Below, piece after piece: positions 44,907-56,203 of a DNA stretch of 64,000 nucleotides. Location of the stretch: the NCBI GenBank assembly GCA_032622095.1, contig CP136063.1:34384106-34448105 (forward strand), read 5' to 3'. The DNA is from Siphonodentalium dalli (lineage: Eukaryota; Mollusca; Scaphopoda; Gadilida; Siphonodentaliidae). Position 1 is the stretch's first letter. Each line of letters starts with the position of its first letter. The position numbers were made by a program, and so were the translations under genes. The notes beneath the pieces are model-generated. The model had not been told where the DNA came from, ran no database searches, and saw only the letters and a list, made by a program, of their open reading frames with translations.

Positions 44907-45180
44907 TCTGGGTGGAGGAAATAAACCGGGGATCAATCCACGTTCTTCCTCAGAATATTGCTTCAATGCCGCGAGATATGCCACTACTGGAATCTCAATG
45001 GCGAGGCGTGACAATTGTGCCAGTATGACAACTGAAGCGGCATTTCAAAAAATGTTGTTGTTGGAATCGGATGATATGGGGATCATCGCATCGGATTGAG
45101 CACCTTTAAATTGGGTGGAGGTAATAAACCGGCTTCAATCCACGTTCTTCCTCAGAATATTGCTTCAATGCAGCGAGGTA

Positions 45181-45902
45181 TTATGATATGATATATATTA
45201 GCATAAAAACACTCATGTGAGCCGTATGCATTACATAATAATAAGACATATAATTTACACATACATACATAGTTCATATAATAATCTTTCCACATATTCA
45301 TACTACAGTTATACAATGACTTAATAGAGCTCAATAATATAAGCATGCAAATAAACTGTATGCAGGCCTATGATATCGTGTGGAATAGAAATTAATTATT
45401 AATTTATTCATTAACTTCGGGCTTCTTTTCTCATTTCAAAGAATTCTTTGATAGCTCGACTGATCACATTACTTGTATTTGATTGGTCGTTTCGCATTAT
45501 GTATATGAATTTTGAGATAAAACTGGCCCTTAGAAATGCGCTGCTTTTATAATTTTATGATACAAATGGGCTTTTTCTCATTTTGTCGTATTTGTTACAG
45601 TGGAGAACAAAATGCTTCTCGTCTTCCACTGAGTTAGTATTGCACATCTTGAATATCCGATCATTGGCTGGCGTCGGTGGGCGTTCGTGTAGGCCTTTTT
45701 CTATTTCTAATGAATGACAGCTGATTCGAAGTCTACGTAATTGTTCACGGTCTTTGATAGAAGTTGTATGTATTAGATATGGTTCCAGTCGAAAAATGGT
45801 TTTGAATTGTTTGTATGGCCTTCGTTTACTGTGTGGATCGTCTGCACTGATAATATACTTATTTATATATTCATCCTTCAATCATTCTGTGACGTGATTA
45901 AT
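45181..45902 (-). mobile_element. 5'-truncated LINE insertion
   Basis: About 720 bp on the minus strand: an RT C-terminal coding end, then a ~230 bp AT-rich 3' UTR, ending in a short ATATCATATCATAATA-type tail at 45,181-45,196. The clean split of the 205 bp repeat gives both edges, and TAT/ATAT at each side may be the target duplication. Severe 5' truncation is typical of target-primed reverse transcription. Confidence 0.75.
45411..45881 (-). pseudogene. LINE reverse-transcriptase C-terminus with internal stop
   Basis: The minus-strand frame contains REQLRRLRISCHSLEIEKG, then DRIFKMCNTNSVEDEKHFVL and HC, the conserved C-terminal RT region with a zinc-knuckle-like motif; of the usual C-x2-C pair the first cysteine appears replaced by Phe. 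The frame meets TAA at 45,552-45,554 and then stays open in the same frame for ~46 codons (SSAFLRASFISKFIYIMRND ... FFEMRKEARS) to TAA at 45,411-45,413, the likely true terminus. The element is dead both by truncation and by the nonsense codon. Confidence 0.75.
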
Positions 45903-45904
45903 AT

Positions 45905-47460
45905 ATGCCACTACTGGGGTATCAATGGCGAGGCAGCTGCCAGTATGCACTGGGGAGCAGCTTGAAACTAAATCAGTTACATTAATTAGTCCTGAATAGA
46001 CAATAATGATTTGACGGTTAAGGCGCTGCATGACGTCGCTTCTAATGGCGGGTCGATGGAAAAATTATAATAAGCTGATTTGGTCAGAACGTCACAGTCT
46101 TTGGCCAAAAGCCACCTATTTTAATCACAGATTCTGACCCGCTTTCCGTCATCCAAATAGGTATAATTTGGGGAAACTATTATGCCATGTACAAAATACT
46201 TATTCGCGATATCGAATTTAGAAGCAATAAAGAGCGTTTCTATGCCATTTATATGCCATTTGACTGATTTATGTGAATATGTTAGAATAAGGCCCTTCGG
46301 TCATTTCACATTTAACAATTAAAGCTGAAATTTCTAGAGTAAGCACGCGTGACATTTTTTTTCTCGAAACAACTCCAAAATCCGACTCGAATAAATAGCC
46401 AACAACCACATGCGTGTAATTGGCCCATCGTGCCACTTACCCGATTACATCAAACCGAAGCCAATCAGGTTTATATGCGCTTCTTTCATAGAGATATGAT
46501 AAGGTACGGGAGCTTCCACGTTCGTTCTGACTTCACATCGCCATCATTGGCTCATTTAGTAACTTCTACAGTCGTTCCGGGTCTGTATAATCAGGGAGAG
46601 TTTCCTGCAATATGTCCATTAACCACTAAAAAGTTATTGAAGAACACACTGATAAAATACACATATTCATTGCAAGTGGCAGAAACACAACGAAACTGAC
46701 TTTTGTTCCTTCTGGCTATTTTCCCGTGATATAAATATAGGTATAAATACACGAAATACTATTATGATGACTATATATGCCATACACAAACGACTTATTC
46801 TAGATATAGAATATAGAAAAGTCGATATCAGCACGAAGCAGTAAAAAGCGTTCGTTGCTAACACATTTATCGTATGGATACAGATAGTTAATTTTAATGA
46901 GTTTTGTCATGTGGTTAGACACCCGATCAAATACCACTCACTCCTTTTAAAATTGTTATTTCAAATTTATTTCTATGTATATAAAGCACAGGACTCTTTT
47001 TCTTGAAACAAACCCAAAATCCGACCTACCCAAATGGCCGACAACCAAATGGGTGTAATTGGCCCAGCGTGCCAATTATCTGCCCCATGACAGATTTTGT
47101 CAAAATGTTAGAATAGGGCTCTTCGTTCGTTTTATATTTCGTCAACAAAACATCATGGTGGCCGCGGCCCAAGGTTGTACGATAAATGCCAAATATGGTC
47201 AAGCAAATGGTATGTTATAGGTTGTTTCTAAGCCGAAGACACACCAAAAACACACCCGATCAACTCAAATACCAGGGGGGGGTCAAATATCGCATCCATG
47301 CCATTTCTGGTCCCCTTGTACGATTTAGTGAAATCAAAGGATGCTGATGGCTGGCCCCACGACGATGCGCGTGCCACTATGCCCTGGGGATCAGCGTTAC
47401 GCTAAATCAAATACATTAACTAATCCCTTAGTGTATCATTTGCCAATTAAGCCGCGGCAC
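45905..47460. repeat. Diverged ~0.6-1.4 kb duplicated segments
   Basis: Pairs of related blocks: 45,905-46,050 with 47,335-47,460 (GCCACTA, CACTGGGGANCAGC, CTAAATCA, TACATTAA), and 46,130-46,440 with 46,715-47,080 (AAAATCCGAC, GTGTAATTGGCCCA, CGTGCCA). The words AATAAAGAGCGTT (46,227) and AAAAAGCGTTCGTTGC (46,843) sit at equivalent places. An open frame at 46,349-46,699 crosses the unpaired middle but shows no family features. Confidence 0.6.
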
Positions 47461-47489
47461 ATTTTAGGACTGTGTCTGCCATGCATACA

Positions 47490-49461
47490 CGAACGTCATA
47501 CCCCGTGCTACCCCGAGGGGGTGAAAATGGGGTATGGACCATCTTCGAGAACCGTAGGGGTTTCGGCCGATTTGACTGCATGGGTGTGTAGTCCGCCCCA
47601 AATACCACATAGAAACTCCCAACCCCACCCATTACCCACGGGGGTGCCACCACGAGGGGGTAACAATTGGGTATGGACCATTTTCGAGAACAGTATTGGA
47701 TTTCGACCGATTTGACGGCACGGTGGGTGGCCCACCCCAAATACTCCCTAGAAACAACCGACTCCCTTCCAATCACTTCGGGTATGGACCATTTTCGAGA
47801 ACGGTAAGGATTTGGACCGATTTGACGGCATGGGTGGGTGGCCCGTCCCATATATCTCCCAGAAACACCCCAAATCTCTACCCACATCACCCGGGTGTTG
47901 CCACGCGAAGGGGTGAAATTGGGTATAAACTGTTGCCGAGAACGGTAAGGATTTCGACCGATTTGACGGCATGGATGGGCGGCTCGTCCCAAATACCCAC
48001 AGAGACATCAGATCCCCACACAGCAAACCCGGTGATTACCACCCGAACAGGTGAAAATGGGATATGGACCATTTTCGAGAAGAGTATCGACCATTTTCGA
48101 GAACGGTACAGATTTCGACCAATTTGAAGGAACTGTTCGGTGGCCTGCCACAAACACACCGACCCCAACCTATCACCACCGGGAGTGAAATGGGGTATAG
48201 ACCATTTTCGAGAACAGTTGGGATTTCGACCGATTTGACTGCATGGGTGGGTGGCCCGCCCCAAATACCTACGAGAAACACCAGACTCCCCACCCATCAC
48301 CCCCGGGGGATACCAACAGAAAGGGTGAAAATGGGGGATGAACCATTTTCGAGAACGGTAAGTATTTCGATCGATTTGACGGCATGGGTGGGTGGCTCGT
48401 CCCAAATACCCCATAGAGACACCAGACCCCCACCCATCAACCCCGGTGGTTGCCACGCCGAAGAGGTGAAAATGGGCTATGGACCATTTTCGAGAACAGT
48501 ATCGACCATTTTCCAGAACAGTAAGAATTTCGACCGATTTGACGGCATTTGTGGGTGGCCCACCCCAAATACTCCCTAGAAACACCAGACCACACCCATT
48601 CAACCTCTGGGGTTGGCACACCGAAGAGGTGAAAATAGGTTATGGACAAATTTCGTGACGGCATGGGTGGATGGCCCGCCCCAAATACCCCATACAAACA
48701 CCCCGGTCACACCCACCCCCGGGAGTGACACCCCGTAGGTGTGAAAATAGTGTATGGACCATTCTCGAGAACGGTACAGATTTTTACCGATTTGACGGCA
48801 TGGGTGGGTGGCCCGCCCCAAATACCCAATAGAAACACCCGACCCCCACCAATCACCTTGGGTGTGCCACCCAGGGGGTGAACATGTGGTATAGACAACT
48901 TTCGAGAAGGGTAAGAATTTCAACCGATTTGACCGCGTGTGTGTGGGTGCCCCACCCTAAATACACAATTTAAAAACCCATTTTAAACACCCCCACCCAT
49001 CACCCGGGGGTGCCACCCGTGGGTGTTAAAATCGGGAATGGACCATTTTAAAGAATGGTAAGGATTTCGACCGATTTGGTGGCCGGCCTCAAATACCCAT
49101 AGAAACACCCCGATCCCCCACCATCACCCCGGTGGTGCCACCCCGAGGGGTGAAAATGGGATAAGAACATTTTTCGAGTACGGTAAGGATTTCCACCGAT
49201 TTGAGGGCATGGGTGGGTGGCTCGCCCCAAATACCATCTAGAAACAGCTCGACTCCCACATACCACCCCGGGTGGTGCCACCCCGACGGTGTGGAAATGG
49301 GGTATTTTCGAGAACGGTAATGATTTCGACCAATTTGAAAACATGGGTGGGTGGGTGGCCCGCCCCAAGTACACCCTTGAAACACCCGGACCGCTACTCT
49401 TTACCCGGAGTGCCACCCGGGGGGGGGGGGTACAAATGGTGTTTGAACCATTTTCGAGAAC
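47490..49461. repeat. ~140 bp GC-rich minisatellite
   Basis: About fourteen units run from GGACCATTTTCGAGAACGGT through ATTTCGACCGATTTGACGGC, ATGGGTGGGTGGCCCGCCCC, AAATACCC and CACCCATCACCCC to GGGTGCCACCCCGAGGGGTG. Typical spacing is 140 bp with shorter variants of 101-111 bp. Two units (48,074 and 48,489) carry an extra TCGACCATTTTCGAGAA insertion. Long open frames on both strands (up to 244 codons) come from the unit's lack of stops. Confidence 0.92.
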
Positions 49462-49463
49462 GT

Positions 49464-50952
49464 CTATCGATCGCCTCACAGGGCGAAACAATCCCTACCA
49501 TACATAGTATATCTATCGATCGGCTCACAGGGCGGGCCAATCCCTACCACACATAGTATATCTATCGATCGCCTCGCATAGCGGACCAATCCCTACCATA
49601 CATAGTATGTCTATCGATCGACTCACAGGGCGGACCAATCTTTATCATACATAGTATGTCTATCGATCAACTCACAGGGCGGCCAAATCCCTCCCATACA
49701 TAGTATGTCTATCGATCGGCTCACAGGGCGGACTAATCCCTACAATACATAGTATGTCTATCGATCAACTCACAGGGCGGACAAATCCCTCCCATACATA
49801 GTATGTCTATCGATCGGCTCACAGGGCGGACTAATCCCTACAACACATAGTATGTCTATCGATCAACTCACAGGGCGGACAAATCCCTCCCATACATAGT
49901 ATGTCTATCGATCGGCTCACAGGGTGGACTAATCCCTATCATACATAGTATATCTATCGATCAACTCACAGGGCGGACAAATCCCTCCCATACATAGTAT
50001 GTCTATCGATCGGCTCACAGGGTGGACTAATCCCTACCATACATAGTATGTCTATCGATCAACTCACAGGGCGGACAAATCCCTCCCATACATAGTATGT
50101 CTATCGATCGGCTCACAGGGTGGACTAATCCCTCCCATACATAGTATGTCTATCGATCGGCTCACATGGCGGACTAATCCCTACCATACATAGTATATCT
50201 ATCGATCGGCTCACAGGGCGGACCAATCCCTATCATACATAGTATATCTATCGATCGGTTCACAGGGTGGGCCAATCCCTACCATACATAGTATATCTAT
50301 CGATCGCCTCACAGGGCGGACCAATCTTTATCATACATAGTATGTCTATCGATCAACTCACAGGGCGGACAAATCCCTCCCATACATAGTATGTCTATCG
50401 ATCGGCTCACAGGGCGGACAAATCCCTCCCATACATAGTATGTCTATCGATCGGCTCACAGCGCGGACTAATCCCTCTCATACATAGTATGTCTATCGAT
50501 CGGCTCACAGGGCGGACTAATCCCTACCATACATAGTATGTCTATCGATCGGCTCACAGGGCGGACTAATCCCTCCCATACATAGTATGTCTATCGATCG
50601 GCTCACAGGGCGGACTAATCCCTACCATACATATAGTATGTCTATCGATCAACTCACAGGGCGGACAAATCCCTCCCATACATAGTATATCTATCGATCA
50701 ACTCACAGGGCGGACTAATCCCTCCCATACATAGTATATCTATCGATCGACTCACATGGCGGACTAATCCCTCCCATACATAGTATATCTATCGATCGAC
50801 TCACATGGCGGACTAATCCCTCTCATACATAGTATGTCTATCGATCGGCTCACAGGGCGGACTAATCCCTACCATACATAGTATATCTATCGATCGACTC
50901 ACATGGCGGACCAATCCCTACCATACATAGTATGTCTATCGATCGACTCACA
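49464..50952. repeat. 49 bp satellite, 30 copies
   Basis: CTATCGATCGGCTCACAGGG, CGGACTAATCCCTACCATAC, ATAGTATGT repeats every 49 bp from 49,464 to a partial 31st copy at 50,936; the only length change is a 2 bp insertion near 50,627 (CATATAGTATG). Two main variants exist: GATCAACTC...GGACAAATCCCTCCC and GATCGGCTC...GGACTAATCCCTACC. Between 49,660 and 50,150 they alternate strictly, giving a 98 bp dimeric higher-order unit. It begins immediately where the 140 bp repeat stops (CGAGAACG|TCTATCG). Confidence 0.97.
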
Positions 50953-51467
50953 CATACGATGGAAGTATAGCGAGACTGGTAGAGCTTGTGGCAGACGCCG
51001 GAAACAATGAATTATCTAGTCGGTAATGCACAATCTATTTTTTATGAAACCCGATTTATACACGGTCTACGATTAAACATATTCCTAGTTCATTCTATAT
51101 ATTTATATAACATATTATTAATATTTAATTAATTAATATTTAATACTGAGTTATATATCTGTAGTCTCTCCCGGATTGATCAGTCATTAGGTAAAATTAG
51201 TCATTCAAGGGTGTGGTTTGTGGTGGGTTCGAACCCATGTTCAGACTGATACGCTTCCTAACTCTCGGCGGAGGGGCTTCCTTTTAAGCATGTCCCCGTA
51301 GCCGATGTGTTTGGGTCGTGGATAAGATCGTGGGCATGGGCGAACATCGGGACAGGTTTTCAAGCTTGATCTGGTTTGAGGGACATCTAAATGTTCTATC
51401 TATCTACATGTATGTTTTATTTGCTTATATTAAGAGACATCATTTGTCACGAGGGTATCCGTATAAT
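50953..51467. other. Unique stretch, possible SINE relic
   Basis: GTGGTGGGTTCGAACCCATG at ~51,222 contains a sequence matching the tRNA B-box (GGTTCGAACCC). The following ~180 bp is GC-richer, ending in TTCTATCTATCTACATG, as a SINE tail might. No A-box or tRNA fold could be made convincing. Confidence 0.25.
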
Positions 51468-54400
51468 TATACTTCCATGGTGTAACCAAGGAAGTATATT
51501 GTTTTTCTATTGGGGCCGTTTTCCGTTTTATTGAAAATACTCAGAAACTAATTGGAGGAGGACCGTGAAATTTCTACGGGATACTGAAAATGAAGGCATA
51601 GGGATAGGCATGCATCTACGGGATACTGAAAATGAAGGTATCGCGATGTCGCCAGAATGCTTCGCCACGGAATGAAATTTAATTTTGTTTTTTTTCACTA
51701 TTATTATTATACTTCCAAACACTTGAGATCAACCTATACATGTTAGGATAACATATAATCATCCTACTTCATATTTTCTGTCCATAAACTGCGATTCTTT
51801 CAGATCATGATTTTCCCTATTATTATACTTCCATGGTATAACCAAGGAAGTATATTGTTTTTCTACTGCGGTCGTTTTCCGTTTATTTTGAAATACTCAG
51901 AAACTAATTGCAGTAGGAACGCGAAATCTCTAGCGATTGTAGGCATTTAAGGTCTACTACAAATAAAGGTATCCGCATACCGGTCCAATGTTTCTAGACG
52001 GAGTTATGGCCCTTTTACGATTATTTTTCATTATTATTTGTTATTATACTCAACACTTTTGCAACGCCTTAATATCTGAAAGTATGGGGAGTATGGAACT
52101 GAAAGTTTGTATGTATGTTGGGTTCAATGAGTTCTAACCGGTCGGCATACAATGAATATTGTCCGCGTTTACCCCGCGGAGTTATCTCCCTTTATATGAA
52201 CAAAATGTCATTTATTATCTCGGAAATTATAAGGAGCAGAGCATCGAAAATTGAACCGTATGCACACCTCAATATGCCCTACTGCCCACGGGCATAAAAA
52301 CTTGTGTTCGCGCTTTCCGTGAAGAGTTACCGCCAATAAATAGGCAAACCTCTATTTCATTGTACTCTGTTGTCGTCTCGTATCATTCCAGTTAACTGCA
52401 TTTGGTTTTCACAGTCGTGTTATTCTTTGTCAGTTTAGTCCGAGAAAGAAAATTGGACAGGGTCGGACATATATTTTGACACTGGGGTGGGGGGCAAACT
52501 TTCCGCAAAATGAAATTTTGATAGACATTCATCTATTTAAGTTTATGTATTTCCCGAACGAAAGAATTTTTGAAATCCGAGAAGAAAAGCAAGAGTTACG
52601 GGCCCTCAAAGTTTGCAATTTGGGCCCATGTGCTTGTGTACACATCTTCTCCGAAGATGTCGAACTTTGGATTTCATCTGATACGCCAATGCGTGCGAAC
52701 TGAAGAGAGCACGCGGTGTGCCAAATTTTGCCAGTGTCGGTTCATTGTTGTGGATCAGGGGAGGGGCGGTCCGGGGTACCAATATTTTATTCTTCTCCGA
52801 ATCAGATGAAACTTGGAATGTAACATCTACACCGCCAACCGATTTAGAAACTAAAACAATTTCGAAGTCAGGATGTCATCTGATGTCCCAGTGCGTGCGA
52901 TCTGAAGAGAGCATGCGGTGTGCCAAATTTTGCCAGTGTCGTTTCAGTGTTGTGGATCAGGGGAGGGGCGGTCCCGGGTACCAAAATTTATTTCGTCTCC
53001 GAATTATATGAAACTTGGAATATAACATCTACCATACATACACGTTGATCACAAAACTGAAAACAGATCGTAAATCAGTTAAAAAATGGCCGAGATTTGG
53101 GCCCTCAAAATTTGAATCTGGACCCGTATTCTTTCCAATAACAAAAATGTTAGCCGTCTCCGAATCAGACAAACTTTATAACAAACAATCTATGTGAGGA
53201 GCTAATCACAATACTGAAAACAATTTTTAAATCCATTGGAAAATAACTGAGTAACGGGCCCTCAAACTTCGCATTTTGGGCCGGGTTTGACAATTTCCCA
53301 AACCCGTCACCCAATTTCGAGGTAGGGGTGGGGTCACTTACAAACACATAACATAAACACATACATATTAAGAACAACATATAATCAACATACTTAGTAT
53401 TTCCGTCCCAAAAATGCGATTCTTTCAGATCATGATTTTCCCTATTATTATACTTCCATGGTGTAACCAAGGAAGTATATTGTTTTTGTACTGGTGCCGT
53501 TTTCCGTTTATTTGGAAATACTCAGAAACTAATTGCAGTAGAAACGCGAAACCTGTAGCGAATATGTAGGCATCTGAGGTCTACTAAAAATAAAGGTATC
53601 TGCACGTCGGTCCAATGTTTCTTGACGGAGTTATGGCCCTTTTGCGATTATTTTTCACTATTATTATTATTATTATACTCAACACTTTGCAACGCCTTAG
53701 TATCTGAAAGTATGGGGAGTATCGAACTGAAAGTTTGTATGTATGTTGGGTTCAATGAGTTCTAACCGGTCGGCATACAACGAATATTGTCCGCGTTTAC
53801 CCCGCGGAGTTATCTCCCTTTATATGAACAAAATGTAATTTATTATCGCGGAAATTATAAGGAGCGGAGCATCGAAAATTGGACCGTATGCACACCTCGA
53901 TATACCCTATTGCCCACGGGAATCAAAACTTGTGTCCGCGCTTTCCCTGAAGAGTTACCGCCCATAAATAGGCAAACCTCTATTTCATTTTACTCTGTTG
54001 TCGTCTCGTATCATTCCATATAACTGCATTTGGTTCCACAGTCGTGTTATTCTTTGTCAGTTTAGTCCGAGAAAGAAAATTGGACAGGGTCGGACATATA
54101 TTTTGACACTAGGGTGGGGGGGGGGGCGGGGCAAAATTTTCGCAAAATAAAATTTTGATTGACATTCATCTATTTAAGTTTATGTATTTCCCGAACGAAA
54201 ACAAACCCATACCGGAAAGAATTTTTGAAATCGAGAAGAAATGCAAGAGTTACGGGCCCTCAAAGTTTGCAATTTGGGCCCATGTGCTTGTGTACACATC
54301 TTCTCCGAAGATGTCGAACTTTGGATGTCAACTGATACGCCAATGCGTGCGGGATGAAGAGAGCACGCGGTGTGCCAAATTTTGCCGGTGTCGGTTCAGT

Positions 54401-55945
54401 GTTTTGGATCAGGGGAGGGGCGGTCCGGGGTACCGAATCAGATGAAACTTGGAATGTAACATCTACACCGCCAACCGATTTAGAAACTGAAACAATTTCG
54501 AAACTCCATTGAAAAATGACGGAGTTGCGGTCCTTCAAACTATGCAAATTTGGGCCCATGTGCTTGTGTACACATCTCCTCCGAAGATGTCGAACTCATG
54601 ATGTCATCTGATGTCCCAGTGCGTGCGGTCTGAAGAGAGCATGCGGTGTGCCAAATTTTGCCAGTTTCGGTTCAGTGTTGTGGATCAGGGGAGGGGCGGT
54701 CGCGGGTACCGAAATTTATTTCGTCTCCGAATTATATGAAACTTGGAATATAACATCTACCATACACGTTGATCACAAAACTGAAAACATTTTGGGCCGG
54801 GTTTGACAATTTTCCAAACCCGTCACCCAATTTCGAGGTAGGGGTGGGGTCACTTACAAACACATAACATAAACACATACATGCGATTCTTTCTGATCAT
54901 GATTTTCCCTATTATTATACTTCCATGGTGTAACCAAGGAAGTATATTGTTTTTCTATTGGGGCCGTTTTCCGTTTTATTGAAAATACTCAGAAACTAAT
55001 TGGAGGAGGACCGTGAAATCTCTAGGGAACGTGGGCATCTACGGGATACTGAAAATGAAGGTATCGCGATGTCGCCAGAACGCTTCACCGCGGAATGAAA
55101 TTTAAAAAAAAAAATATTTATCACTATTATTATTATTATTAAAATACTCCACACTTTTATAATCACTATATTTCGGAAAGTATGAGCAGTGGAAAACTAA
55201 AAGTTGGTGAGTATGTTGGGGCAAATGAGTTTTATGCCTTAGTCGCATAACAAATATTGTCCGCGCTTTCTTCGCCGAGTTATCTCCCCCGATACGAAAA
55301 CATGTCATTTTATTATCTCGGAAATTATAAGGAGCAGAGCATCGAAAATTGGTATGCGCATTCCATGAGTGAAGATGATCATACAGCAAAACGAATTTTG
55401 AAATCCGATTAGAAACACCAGAGTTGTTGGTCCTGGAAATTCGCATTTTTGCGCTGATCTGCTAACGACCGCAACTCCTCTGAAAGTATCCGACATTAAA
55501 TGCCGTATCACACGCTGGTGTGACCGGAATAAAGAGCGCAAGTGGTGCGCCAAAATCTGCCAGGTTCGGTTCAGTATTGTGGTTTGGGTAGGGGGTGGTC
55601 CCATGTCCCAATTTTTTTTGAATCAGATGAAACTTGGAATATAACATCTACCATACAAGCTGATTAGGAAACTGAAAACAGATCGTTAATCCGTTGGAAA
55701 ATGTCGGAGATTTGGTCCCTCAAAGTTTAAAATTGGGCACATATGCTTGTCAATTTCAAAATGTTATTCGTCTCTGAATCTCCCCTTATACGAAAACATG
55801 TCATTTTATTATCTCTGAAATTATAAGGAGCATAGCATCGAAAATTGGACCGTATGCACAACTCGATATGCCCTACAGACCAACGGCATCAAAACTTGTG
55901 TCCGAGTTTTTCCTGAGGAGTTACCGCCCATAAATATGGACACAC
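51468..55945 (+). mobile_element. Head-to-tail copies of a ~1.5 kb dispersed repeat
   Basis: Four copies, each starting with a hairpin TATACTTCCATGGTGTAACC-AAGGAAGTATA: 51,468 (truncated, ~0.36 kb), 51,824 (~1.63 kb), 53,449 (~1.47 kb) and 54,916 (~1.03 kb). Junctions read TCAGATCATGATTTTCCCTA immediately before the next hairpin. The interior has GAGTTATGGCCCTTTT, AACTGAAAGTTTGTATGTAT, GAGCAGAGCATCGAAAATTG, AGAGTTACCGCC, then sub-repeats with GAGTTACGGGCCCTCAAAGT and GATCAGGGGAGGGGCGGTCC. No transposase. A reversed copy lies at 18,455-19,257. The terminal hairpin and lack of TIRs could fit a Helitron-like non-autonomous element, but that is only a suggestion. Confidence 0.8.
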
Positions 55946-56203
55946 TATGGATATCAACAAAATGGCGACTTGAAGTGGTATAGCATTTGCTGGTGGAGAA
56001 TTGAAACTCACTTCTTGTAATATTATAATTGGTCCTGAGCCTTATATTTATGAAGAAACGAATCTACACAAGAGTCCGCACACTTCGAGATCGAATTTGA
56101 TGATAACAAGCCAGGTAACGGAGAATCACAAGCCTTTTTCATCGGGTCGATTGCTGTCACCTATTTTCGACTCAACAATTCTTTCAACAATTATTTCAAT
56201 ATT

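Larger units (their letters stand above)
44836..45960. repeat. 205 bp direct duplication, second copy split by a LINE
   Basis: The unit GGCATTTCAAAAAATGTTGT ... CAATGGCGAGGCG starts at 44,836 and again at 45,041. Each carries a subfamily-1 end of the TTAA MITE, then AATAAACCGG, CAATCCACGTTCTTCCTCAG and TTGCTTCAATG. The second copy is interrupted after GCAGCGAGGTAT (~45,181) and resumes at ATATGCCACTACTGGGGTAT (~45,903), so the DNA between is a later insertion. Confidence 0.8.

Noticed and set aside
46349-46699. 116-codon plus-strand open frame
   Set aside because: Composition is protein-like, but no motif is recognisable, the first third lies in a duplicated repeat block, and the start is unsupported.
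47447-49556. Open frames of up to 244 codons on both strands
   Set aside because: They run across a ~140 bp minisatellite; the peptide is the same ~45 residues over and over in shifting frames, on both strands at once, with no domain. Repeat by-product.
49464-50952. CRISPR-like regular array
   Set aside because: The unit is a continuous 49 bp repeat with no unique spacers, in a eukaryotic context; it is a satellite.
51215-51250. tRNA gene suggested by GGTTCGAACCC
   Set aside because: The T-arm cannot form five proper base pairs around a seven-base loop, and no A-box or acceptor stem is found. At most a decayed SINE.
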